Positions 1-7,922 of a DNA stretch of 64,000 nucleotides are shown here, in pieces. How positions within the stretch are numbered: the stretch's first letter is position 1; each line of letters begins with the position of its first letter. The position numbers were made by a program, and so were the translations under genes. The DNA is from Pseudomonas corrugata (lineage in GTDB: Bacteria > Pseudomonadota > Gammaproteobacteria > Pseudomonadales > Pseudomonadaceae), in contig NZ_LHVK01000014.1 in NCBI RefSeq assembly GCF_001269905.1, forward strand, positions 310,397 to 374,396. Reading direction: 5' to 3'. The notes beneath the pieces are model-generated. The model worked only from the letters and a program-made list of their open reading frames with translations. It did not search any database and had not been told where the DNA came from.

Positions 1-1264
1 GACTCTTGAACTCGCCTTGCCAGCTATTGCTCTGGGCCAGGGCCGAGGGAGCGTCGAACAGCAGCTCGCTGAGGTTTTCCAGGGCCGGCAGTTCGGACAG
101 GCGTTGGCCGTGGACTTCCTCGGTGGTGTATTGAGTGATGGCGGTGAAGCTCGGGTTGACGTACTCCACCACGCCATCGCAGTTGACCAGCAGGAACGCG
201 TTGGCGCTTTGTTCCACTGCTCGCTGGAACAAGTGCAGGGCACTGGTGGCGATGCGTCGGTTGTGGTTGTTGATGACCTGGGCGAACTGGTCCGCCAGTT
301 CACCGGCAAAGGCGATCTCGTCCGACTGCCAGGCACGGGTGGCGCCCACCTGTTCCAGGCACAGCACGCCCACCACCTGACCATCGATCCGCACGCTGGC
401 ATCGAGCATGGCGTTGACGTTGCGGGCGCGCAGGTTTTCAGCCATTTCCCGGGTGCGTGGGTCGCGTGTCGCGTTATGGGCATCAATGGCGCGGCAGGTC
501 TGCAGCGCTTCCATGTAGTCAGGGTACTCATTGGCGTCGATCACGTCCGGCCGAAAGTATTCCTGGGAAGCACGGTTGTAGGCGGAGATCGGCACCAGCT
601 TGTCGTCCTCCAGGTTCCAGATGCTGGCGCAATCGATCTGGTAGATGTCGCAGGCGCTGCGGGTGATGAGTTCGGCGGCTTCGAGCAAGGAATTATTGGC
701 GCTGTAGCGCTGGCGGGTCAGCAGCAGGATGAGGTCCTGCTGGGCGCGCACGCGGTCCAGATGCTGAAGTTGCTCTTGCTGGGCGCGCTGGTTCAGCTCC
801 AGGGCTATCTGCAGGCGCGAGTTCTGGGTTTCCAGATCCAGGGCCGGCATCGATGGCTCGTTTTGCAGCAGGTTGTCCACCGCCATCAGGTAGCCGCGCA
901 GCAGGTGGCGATTGTGCTGTTTGTACGCTTCACCCATTTCCAGCAGGTTCATGGGGCCCTTGGAGGTGTGAAGCGTATAGCGGATCAGGTAATGCGGGGC
1001 CTGGGCCAGTTGTTCTTGAATGGCATCATGCAGCTGGTAGCGCGCTTCAGGCTCCATCAGGCTGGCATAGGGCGAGCTGACCAGTGAGCAAAGCTCTACC
1101 GCCGGCAGGCCGAAGTAACGTTCGCAATTGGGGTCGAGGAACAGCAGTGCCCAGCTCGCTTCATTCAGCCGCTCGAAACGCAGCATACCGAGCCGCGAGG
1201 GCACCGGTAACTGCGTCACTACCTCGGCCGCCATACGGCTGGCGGCATCGGGTTGGCTTTTCAT
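1..1264 (-). CDS. dipA: Sensor/c-di-GMP signalling protein, N-terminal part (DipA-like), cut by window edge
   Basis: An open frame without stops runs from an ATG at 1264 to the window edge, giving about 421 residues. Residues 25-130 look like a first PAS-type fold, residues 175-335 like a GAF domain (ending in a coiled linker with DEIAFAGELADQFAQ), and from about 345 a second PAS domain begins (VEQSANAFLLVNCDGVVEYV). The catalytic half, expected to be GGDEF-EAL, lies outside the window. The assignment to DipA rests on the position next to aceF, as in P. aeruginosa PA5017/PA5016, and on the PAS-GAF-PAS start; DipA is a c-di-GMP phosphodiesterase involved in biofilm dispersal. I cannot confirm GGDEF/EAL domains from this sequence. 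It follows the phosphatase gene on the same strand with a 193-base gap that should hold its promoter. No strong ribosome binding site is visible before the chosen ATG. Confidence 0.75.
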   Translation of the reverse strand, partial: MKSQPDAASRMAAEVVTQLPVPSRLGMLRFERLNEASWALLFLDPNCERYFGLPAVELCSLVSSPYASLMEPEARYQLHDAIQEQLAQAPHYLIRYTLHTSKGPMNLLEMGEAYKQHNRHLLRGYLMAVDNLLQNEPSMPALDLETQNSRLQIALELNQRAQQEQLQHLDRVRAQQDLILLLTRQRYSANNSLLEAAELITRSACDIYQIDCASIWNLEDDKLVPISAYNRASQEYFRPDVIDANEYPDYMEALQTCRAIDAHNATRDPRTREMAENLRARNVNAMLDASVRIDGQVVGVLCLEQVGATRAWQSDEIAFAGELADQFAQVINNHNRRIATSALHLFQRAVEQSANAFLLVNCDGVVEYVNPSFTAITQYTTEEVHGQRLSELPALENLSELLFDAPSALAQSNSWQGEFKS

Positions 1265-1457
1265 GGGGAAACTCGCTTCGAGAATGCTGATCGCGCCGGG
1301 CTGACGCCCCTCGTTATCAAGGATTGCCGCAAGGTTGCATCATTGCGACACTGGCTGACAAGAGAGATGAAGGCTAAGTGCTATAAACCTTATCGGCCAA
1401 TAAGCGGATTTCTCCAGTCGTCAGCCGATCAGAGGGCCTGCAAGGGAATACCGTTCG

Positions 1458-2849
1458 TCAGCGCAACGGGATATCGACTCGCTGCAAAGGGTAGCCGTCA
1501 CGGTCGTGAAAGGTCACGTGAAGGCTCTGGGTCGAGACATGCAGGTGCGCGAAGTTGTCCTGGCTGACCACTGTGCTGGTCAGCTCATACTGATAGTTAC
1601 CGTTTTCGGTCCGGGTCATGGGTGGCTTGAAAATAAAATCCGAAGTGGCGGCGTAAGGCAGCAGCTCACTGTTGCAAAACGGCGAGGCAACGATGGTGTG
1701 CAGCTCGAAATCGGCATCCTCGCTGTGACACAGGCGGCTGGTCATGGAGCCGTGGACGTCGCCGGACACGATGATTACGTTTCTTATCCCATGGCGACGA
1801 ATGCACTCCAGCAATCGCAGACGCTGTTGCGGGAACGCCTGCCAGGCGTCGCCATCATTGAGTATGCGGTCGGGGTAGAACATGACGCTGGTGACGATGA
1901 ATTTGACCCGGGCGGTGCTGTTCATGAGCCAGTCGAGCAACGACCGCTCCTGCTCGATATCCAGTATGCGTCGGTCGGCCATCGACAAGTTGCGTCGTGT
2001 CCGGCTGTCGGTGACGAACCATTCGATATCGCCGTGAGCGAACTGATACCAGTAGTGCGGCAGCGACCTGTTCAATTTGCCGTCGCTTGATAGTGCGTGG
2101 GCCGGGCTATGGCTGGCTTGATAGAGGCCATAGGCGCTCATGGCGTTGGCGTAGAGAATGTCGTCATCGACTTGTCTGTTGGCGGGCCAGTTGTCTTCGA
2201 TTTCATGGTCGTCGAGGATCATGTAAGTCGGTACGGCGGACATCAACTTGCTGATGTTGGGTTGAGAAAAGACAGTGCGGTATTTGAACAGGATGTCTTT
2301 GTAGGTCCGGTCCGGGGCCACAATGTTCAAATCGTCGAGATAAACCTGGTCCCCCGCCATCAATACGCCGCTGATTGGTGGATTGGCCTGGTCCACGATA
2401 CGCTGGATGCCGGCGAACGTGCGGTCCCCGAGTTCGGGGGCTGAGGGAGCGCCGGCGGTGATGCGCAGATAACGGCAAGAACCCACGATATAAGCGTGTG
2501 GAATGCCGGTATCCGCCGTCGGCGTGCGTAACCGATGGATGTCCTCGGGCCATTGTCGAGACGCTTGCGTGGCGTCTTTGTGAGGCGCGGTAAACCACCC
2601 GGCCTGGTATTCATAGACGGTGCCGTCTTGCAGGTTCCTCAAAACGATCACATCGGTCATATCGCGATAGGCGTGCAATTGAATGAAATGTTCATTCGTC
2701 CATCTCGTATCGCCCTGGCGTCTGTAACGAAGTCCTGCGAATACCGGAAGCTTGGGGTCTTTGTCGCCGCGCAGGAATATTCGTGCGTGGTCGGTCGTGG
2801 TGTGGCCGACAATCGGTCCGACGGTGGGTCTGAACATGTTCGAGTCCAT
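1458..2849 (-). CDS. PhoD-like metallophosphatase / alkaline phosphatase D family protein
   Basis: A 463-residue protein with the metal-site motifs of the PhoD family in order: VGSCRYL near residue 123, AGDQVYLDD near 165, LDDHEIEDNW near 212, and VSGDVHGSMTS near 365. PhoD enzymes hydrolyse phosphodiesters and phosphomonoesters, usually with Ca/Fe. Unlike the Bacillus PhoD, no Tat or Sec signal peptide is visible, so it is probably cytoplasmic. The start at 2849 is the first ATG of the frame; an ATG four codons later (MFRPTVGP) would also work, and neither has a strong ribosome binding site. It is not part of the dipA-aceF neighbourhood in P. aeruginosa, so it is probably an insertion into that junction. 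Its substrate cannot be read from the sequence. Confidence 0.85.
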   Translation of the reverse strand: MDSNMFRPTVGPIVGHTTTDHARIFLRGDKDPKLPVFAGLRYRRQGDTRWTNEHFIQLHAYRDMTDVIVLRNLQDGTVYEYQAGWFTAPHKDATQASRQWPEDIHRLRTPTADTGIPHAYIVGSCRYLRITAGAPSAPELGDRTFAGIQRIVDQANPPISGVLMAGDQVYLDDLNIVAPDRTYKDILFKYRTVFSQPNISKLMSAVPTYMILDDHEIEDNWPANRQVDDDILYANAMSAYGLYQASHSPAHALSSDGKLNRSLPHYWYQFAHGDIEWFVTDSRTRRNLSMADRRILDIEQERSLLDWLMNSTARVKFIVTSVMFYPDRILNDGDAWQAFPQQRLRLLECIRRHGIRNVIIVSGDVHGSMTSRLCHSEDADFELHTIVASPFCNSELLPYAATSDFIFKPPMTRTENGNYQYELTSTVVSQDNFAHLHVSTQSLHVTFHDRDGYPLQRVDIPLR

Positions 2850-3033
2850 TCGAAAGGCAGCATTTTAAAAGTACTTGTGCGAGCAAAAAGTTGTCGCTGC
2901 GTGCCGATGCTAAAGCTCGACGCTGAATAAATACTGATAGGGAAGGGGACGCAAGTTGTGGGTAATGACTGATAGATGACATAGGAAAGGTCGCCGGCAA
3001 ACGGCCTGATGCTTGTCAGTCAAGGCAGGTAAC

Positions 3034-3130
3034 CCTGTGGGAGCAAAGCTTGCTCGCGATCAGGGCGAGCTCAGTCGAGAACGATATTGGCTGATCCACC
3101 GATATCGCGAGCAAGCTTTGCTCCCACAGG
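3034..3130. repeat. REP pair (inverted, REPIN-like)
   Basis: Two REP-like palindromic elements face each other: TGTGGGAGCAAAGCTTGCTC at 3034-3058 and its reverse complement at 3103-3129, about 40 bases apart. This copy carries an AAGCTT variant in the stem, unlike the GAGCCTGCTC core of most other copies in the window. It lies in the 395-base gap between the phosphatase start and the aceF end. Apart from the aceF terminator I see no gene in that gap. Confidence 0.85.
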
Positions 3131-3152
3131 TTCTGGTGCGTTTATAGCAGGC

Positions 3153-3180
3153 AAAAAAAGCCCCGCCGTCGGCGGGGTTG
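3153..3180 (-). terminator. Rho-independent terminator of aceEF
   Basis: Read on the minus strand there is a GC stem (CCCCGCC...GGCGGGG) followed directly by seven T residues. It lies 65 bases after the aceF stop codon and faces the right way to end the aceEF transcript. Confidence 0.9.
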
Positions 3181-3244
3181 AGGTACGAGCGTGGCGCTCG
3201 GAAAACAGCGTTCGGATGGCCCCCCGTGGGGAGGGCCATTCGGG

Positions 3245-4882
3245 TTACAGCAGGATGGTGCGGATGTCGCCCAGCAGGTCGCTCAGACGTTTGGTGAAGC
3301 GTGCAGCGGCGGCGCCGTTGATCACACGGTGATCGTAGGACAGCGACAGCGGCAGCATCAGCTTCGGCTGGAAGGCTTTACCGTCCCAGACAGGCTGGAT
3401 GGTGGCCTTGGATACACCCAGGATCGCCACTTCCGGCGCGTTGACGATCGGCGTGAAGCCGGTGCCGCCAATGTGCCCGAGGCTGGAGATCGTGAAGCAG
3501 GCGCCCTGCATGTCGTCGGCGGTGAGCTTCTTGTTCCGGGCCTTTTCGGCCAGGGCAGCCGCTTCGCCAGCCAGTTGTAGCAGGCTCTTCTGGTCGACGT
3601 TGCGGATGACCGGTACCAGCAGGCCTTCCGGGGTATCGACGGCAAAGCCGATGTGTACGTATTTCTTGCGGATCACAGCCTTGCCGCTTGGCGCCAGGGA
3701 GCTGTTGAAGTCCGGCAGCTCCTTGAGCAGGTGTGCGCAGGCCTTGAGTAGCAGCGGCAGTACGGTCAGCTTCACGCCGGCCTTTTCAGCCACGGCTTTC
3801 TGCGCGACGCGGAAGGCTTCCAGTTCGGTGATGTCAGCCTGGTCGAACTGAGTCACGTGGGGGATATTCAGCCAGCTGCGGTGCAGGCTCGACGCGCCGA
3901 TCTGCATCAGGCGGGTCATTGCAACTTCTTCGGTTTCGCCGAAGCGGCTGAAGTCCACTGCCGGGATCGGCGGGATGCCTGCGCCGCCTGTGGCGCCTTC
4001 GGCCGGTGCATTCTTGGCTTTCTGCATCATGGCCTTGACGTAGGCCTGCACGTCTTCCTTCAGCACGCGGCCGTGTGGGCCGCTCGGGCCGACGGCGGAC
4101 AGCTCGACACCGAACTCGCGGGCCAACTGACGTACTGCGGGGCCGGCGTGCACCTTGGCACCGCTTGGCGCAGGCGCTGCGGCAGGGGCTGGCGCGGCCT
4201 CGGCCTTGGCGGCAGGCGCGGCAGCCGGCGCCGGCGCGGTTTCAGCCTTGGCCGGTGCAGCAGGTGCAGGCGCTGGAGCGGCAGGCGCGGCGGCGCCAGC
4301 CACTTTCAGTTTAAGGATCAGGTCACCGGTGCCGACTTCGTCTTCCAGCTTGATCTCGACGCTCTCCACCACGCCGGCGGCCGGCGAGGGGATTTCCATG
4401 CTGGCCTTGTCGGACTCCAGGGTGATCAGCGACTGGTCGGCTTCGACGGTGTCGCCGGCCTTGACCAGTACTTCGATGATCTTGGCCTTGCCCGACGAAC
4501 CGATGTCCGGGACATGGATGTCCTGGACAGTGGCGGCGGCAGGCGCAGCGGCTGGAGCCGGCGCGGCTTCGGCAGCCGGGGCGGCAGCAGGCTTTTCAGC
4601 CGGCGCCGGGGCAGGTGCAGGGGCCGCTGCTTCAGGCGCCGCAGCGGCGCCTTCGACTTCCAGCTCCAGCAGTTCGTCGCCTTCTTTCAGGCGATCGCCC
4701 AGCTTCACTTTCAGACTCTTGATGACCCCGGCCTTCGGCGCAGGCACTTCCATGCTGGCCTTGTCCGATTCAAGTGTCAGGATGCTCTGGTCGGCTTCGA
4801 TGCGGTCGCCGACCTTCACAAACAGTTCAATTACTTCACCTTCACCGCTGCCGATGTCAGGTACGCGAATGAGTTCGCTCAC
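3245..4882 (-). CDS. aceF: Dihydrolipoamide acetyltransferase, E2 of pyruvate dehydrogenase
   Basis: A 545-residue E2 that transfers the acetyl group from lipoamide to CoA in the pyruvate dehydrogenase complex. Two lipoyl domains are visible, each with an ESDKASME motif and lipoylated lysines at about K41 and K159. They are separated by Ala/Pro-rich flexible linkers. A peripheral subunit-binding domain sits at about residues 245-282 (VRQLAREFGVELSAV), and the catalytic domain fills about 310-545. The active site reads SYDHRVINGA with His518 and Asn522; most E2 proteins have Asp at the second position, but Asn is known in the Azotobacter enzyme. The gene starts 11 bases after the aceE stop, so the two are co-transcribed, and it ends at a clear terminator. 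Length and domain count match P. aeruginosa AceF. Confidence 0.97.
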   Translation of the reverse strand: MSELIRVPDIGSGEGEVIELFVKVGDRIEADQSILTLESDKASMEVPAPKAGVIKSLKVKLGDRLKEGDELLELEVEGAAAAPEAAAPAPAPAPAEKPAAAPAAEAAPAPAAAPAAATVQDIHVPDIGSSGKAKIIEVLVKAGDTVEADQSLITLESDKASMEIPSPAAGVVESVEIKLEDEVGTGDLILKLKVAGAAAPAAPAPAPAAPAKAETAPAPAAAPAAKAEAAPAPAAAPAPSGAKVHAGPAVRQLAREFGVELSAVGPSGPHGRVLKEDVQAYVKAMMQKAKNAPAEGATGGAGIPPIPAVDFSRFGETEEVAMTRLMQIGASSLHRSWLNIPHVTQFDQADITELEAFRVAQKAVAEKAGVKLTVLPLLLKACAHLLKELPDFNSSLAPSGKAVIRKKYVHIGFAVDTPEGLLVPVIRNVDQKSLLQLAGEAAALAEKARNKKLTADDMQGACFTISSLGHIGGTGFTPIVNAPEVAILGVSKATIQPVWDGKAFQPKLMLPLSLSYDHRVINGAAAARFTKRLSDLLGDIRTILL

Positions 4883-4893
4883 GGAAATTCTCC

Positions 4894-7539
4894 TCAGCAG
4901 TCCAGTGGGTTGCGTTTTTCCGGATCGATGCCGAACTTGGCGATGGCTTCGGCCACCACTTTTGGTTCGATATCGCCACGGTCAGCCAGGGCTTCCAGGG
5001 CTGCCAACACAACGAACTTACGGTCGACTTCGAAGAAGTGACGCAGCTTCTTGCGGCTGTCGCTACGGCCGAAACCGTCGGTGCCCAGCACCTTGAATTC
5101 CTTGGATGGAACCCACTGGCGGATTTGCTCGGCGAATAGCTTCATGTAGTCGGTGGATGCGATGACCGGACCTTTGCGGCCGTTCAGGCACTCTTCGACA
5201 TAGCTCAGTTTCGGCTTTTGGCCAGGATGCAGGCGATTGCTGCGCTCCACGGCCAGGCCGTCGCGACGCAGTTCGTTGAAGCTGGTAACGCTCCAGACGT
5301 CGGCGCCGATGTTGAACTCTTCACGCAGAATCTTCGCCGCTTCACGCACTTCGCGCAGGATGGTGCCGGAGCCCATCAATTGGACGTGGTGGGCCGCTTC
5401 GCGGGTGTCTTCCTCGAGCAGGTACATGCCCTTGACGATGCCCGCTTCCACGCCGGCCGGCATGGCTGGCTGCTGGTAGGACTCGTTCATCACGGTGATG
5501 TAGTAGAAGACGTCCTGTTGCTCTTCGGTCATCTTCTTCATGCCGTCCTGAATGATCACCGCCAGCTCGTAGCCGTAGGTCGGATCATAGGTGCGGCAGT
5601 TCGGGATGGTCCCGGCCAGCATGTGGCTATGGCCGTCTTCGTGCTGCAGGCCTTCACCGTTAAGGGTGGTCCGGCCGGCGGTACCGCCGATCAGGAAGCC
5701 ACGGGTGCGGCTGTCGCCAGCGGCCCAGGCCAGGTCGCCGATACGCTGGAAGCCGAACATCGAGTAGAAGATGTAGAACGGCAGCATCGGCTGGTTGTGG
5801 CTGGAGTACGAAGTACCGGCGGCAATGAAGGAGCTCATGGCGCCCGCTTCGTTGATGCCTTCCTCGAGGATCTGGCCTTTCTTGTCTTCGCGGTAGAACA
5901 TCACCTGGTCTTTATCGACGGGCTCGTAGAGCTGGCCGACGGACGAGTAGATGCCCAGTTGGCGGAACATGCCTTCCATACCGAAGGTACGGGCTTCGTC
6001 CGGAATGATCGGAACGATACGCGAGCCGATTTCCTTGTCCTTGACCAATTGCGCGAGGATCCGCACGAAAGCCATGGTGGTGGAGATTTCGCGGTCGCCC
6101 GAGCCGTCCAGGATCGCCTTGAGGGTTTCCAGTGGCGGGGTCGGGACGCTGAAGCTCTTGGCGCGACGCTGCGGTACGAAACCGCCCAGTGCGGCGCGGC
6201 GCTCGGCCAGGTAACGGGCCTCGGCACTGCCTTCCTCGGGTTTGAAGAACGGCAGGTTTTCCAGGTCGCTGTCCTTGACCGGAATGTCGAAGCGATCGCG
6301 GAACAGCTTCAAGCTGTCGACATCGACTTTCTTGGTGTTGTGCGCGGTGTTCTTCGCTTCGCCGGCACCGGTGCCATAACCCTTGATGGTCTTGGCCAGG
6401 ATGACGGTTGGCTGTTCCTTGTGGTTGACCGCCTGGTGGTACGCTGCGTAGACCTTGTACGGGTCGTGGCCGCCACGGTTGAGCTTCCAGATCTCGTCGT
6501 CGGACAGGTCGGCAACCATGGCCTTGAGTTCAGGCGTGTTGAAGAAGTGCTCGCGGACGAACGCGCCGTCCTTGGCCTTGTAGTTCTGGTACTCGCCGTC
6601 GATGACTTCGTCCATGCGACGTTGCAGGATGCCGTCGACGTCCTTTGCCAGCAGTGGGTCCCAGAAACGGCCCCAGATGACCTTGTTGACGTTCCACTGG
6701 GCGCCACGGAATACGCCTTCGAGTTCCTGGATGATCTTGCCATTGCCGCGAACCGGGCCGTCGAGGCGCTGCAGGTTGCAGTTGATGACGAAGATCAGGT
6801 TGTCCAGCTTCTCGCGGCCGGCCAGGGAGATCGCCCCCAGGGATTCCGGCTCGTCGCACTCGCCGTCACCCATGAAGCACCAGACTTTCTGCTTGCCCGG
6901 CTGGATGAAGCCGCGGGCTTCCAGGTACTTCATGAAGCGCGCCTGGTAGATCGCCTGGATCGGGCCCAGCCCCATCGAAACGGTCGGGAACTGCCAGAAG
7001 TCAGGCATCAGCCAAGGGTGCGGGTACGAGGACAGGCCGTTGCCGTCCACTTCCTGGCGGAAGTTGTTCATCTGGTCTTCGGAGATACGACCTTCCATGA
7101 ACGCACGGGCATAGACGCCTGGCGATGCGTGACCCTGGAAGTAGATCAGGTCGCCGCCGTGTTCGTCGGTCGGGGCCTGGAAGAAGTAGTTGAAGCCGAT
7201 GTCATACAGCGTCGCGCTGGAAGCGAAGCTGGAGATGTGACCGCCCAGGTCAGAATCTTTCAGGTTGGTGCGCATGACCATGGCCAACGCGTTCCAGCGC
7301 ACCAGCGAGCGAATGCGGCGTTCCATGAACAGGTCGCCAGGCATGCGTGCTTCGTGGGTAACGGGGATCGTGTTGCGGTATGGCGTGGTGATGGCGTAGG
7401 GCAGTTGCGAACCGCTGCGGGTTGCGAGTTCGCCCATACGGGTCATCAGATAATGAGCACGGTCTTCGCCTTCTTTGTCGAGAACCGATTCCAGGGCGTC
7501 CAGCCATTCCTGGGTTTCGACGGGATCGAGGTCTTGCAT
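4894..7539 (-). CDS. aceE: Pyruvate dehydrogenase E1 component, homodimeric type
   Basis: An 881-residue E1 that decarboxylates pyruvate with thiamine diphosphate and reductively acetylates the lipoyl groups of AceF. The thiamine-diphosphate motif is visible as MGDGECDEPES at about residue 225, followed some 25 residues later by VINCNLQ. The length and the start MQDLDPVETQEW match the single-chain E1 of gamma-proteobacteria. It is the first gene of the aceEF operon, transcribed away from glnE. The 383-base upstream region contains two palindromes (7650-7664 and 7702-7716) that are good candidates for a pyruvate-responsive GntR-family operator pair. I see nothing abnormal in the coding sequence. 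Confidence 0.97.
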   Translation of the reverse strand: MQDLDPVETQEWLDALESVLDKEGEDRAHYLMTRMGELATRSGSQLPYAITTPYRNTIPVTHEARMPGDLFMERRIRSLVRWNALAMVMRTNLKDSDLGGHISSFASSATLYDIGFNYFFQAPTDEHGGDLIYFQGHASPGVYARAFMEGRISEDQMNNFRQEVDGNGLSSYPHPWLMPDFWQFPTVSMGLGPIQAIYQARFMKYLEARGFIQPGKQKVWCFMGDGECDEPESLGAISLAGREKLDNLIFVINCNLQRLDGPVRGNGKIIQELEGVFRGAQWNVNKVIWGRFWDPLLAKDVDGILQRRMDEVIDGEYQNYKAKDGAFVREHFFNTPELKAMVADLSDDEIWKLNRGGHDPYKVYAAYHQAVNHKEQPTVILAKTIKGYGTGAGEAKNTAHNTKKVDVDSLKLFRDRFDIPVKDSDLENLPFFKPEEGSAEARYLAERRAALGGFVPQRRAKSFSVPTPPLETLKAILDGSGDREISTTMAFVRILAQLVKDKEIGSRIVPIIPDEARTFGMEGMFRQLGIYSSVGQLYEPVDKDQVMFYREDKKGQILEEGINEAGAMSSFIAAGTSYSSHNQPMLPFYIFYSMFGFQRIGDLAWAAGDSRTRGFLIGGTAGRTTLNGEGLQHEDGHSHMLAGTIPNCRTYDPTYGYELAVIIQDGMKKMTEEQQDVFYYITVMNESYQQPAMPAGVEAGIVKGMYLLEEDTREAAHHVQLMGSGTILREVREAAKILREEFNIGADVWSVTSFNELRRDGLAVERSNRLHPGQKPKLSYVEECLNGRKGPVIASTDYMKLFAEQIRQWVPSKEFKVLGTDGFGRSDSRKKLRHFFEVDRKFVVLAALEALADRGDIEPKVVAEAIAKFGIDPEKRNPLDC

Positions 7540-7649
7540 GGCTTGCTCCAGGGCGGAAAGGCTACCAGAATCGGTTGCCTGAGTTTGCGACTGGCCTTGT
7601 GGGCAGACGGTATAAAATTCTTGGATTGCCGAAGGTTGTTTCGGCGGCG

Positions 7650-7664
7650 TGTAGTTTTACTACA
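7650..7664. promoter_or_regulatory. Palindromic operator candidate 1 upstream of aceE
   Basis: TGTAGTTTTACTACA is a perfect palindrome with 6-base arms around TTT. Its GT-TTT-AC core fits the GTnnnAC core of PdhR/LldR/FadR-type GntR operators. It lies 110 bases upstream of the aceE start. The regulator is an inference. Confidence 0.6.
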
Positions 7665-7701
7665 AATCGCCGGCTGTTTCAGCCTCTCGAATGTATAGAC
7701 G

Positions 7702-7716
7702 AGTAGTAAAACTACA
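7702..7716. promoter_or_regulatory. Palindromic operator candidate 2 upstream of aceE
   Basis: AGTAGTAAAACTACA matches the reverse complement of candidate 1 at 14 of 15 positions. The two centres are 52 bases apart, close to five helical turns, so two bound dimers would lie on the same face of the DNA. The rest of the aceE/glnE intergenic region (7540-7922) holds no gene I can support. Confidence 0.6.
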
Positions 7717-7922
7717 CATGAAAGGCTTTTGGCCCCTCGTTCCGTTGTGAGAATAATCGTTACTGTTGGTCTTTTGCTGACTCGAACAGGTAAAAACTTG
7801 ATGTCGGCTGCCAATAAAATCAGATTTTTAGCTATTTATCATCTTTGTTCGACAGTCAATCAGGTAGTGGCTTTGGAAAAAACACTACATCCAGCCTTTC
7901 CCGCGCCGATCAAGGATAGACC

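Noticed and set aside
3245-3340. Asn instead of Asp in the AceF active-site motif DHRVIN as a defect
   Set aside because: The same Asn occurs in the active Azotobacter E2 enzyme, so it is a lineage feature and not a loss of function.
4155-5096. Ala/Gly-rich plus-strand frame opposite aceF
   Set aside because: It mirrors the Ala/Pro linker codons of the E2 lipoyl region.
5218-7698. Plus-strand open frame of 826 codons opposite aceE
   Set aside because: AceE on the minus strand has all expected motifs; the opposite frame is a codon-bias shadow and has no recognisable domain.
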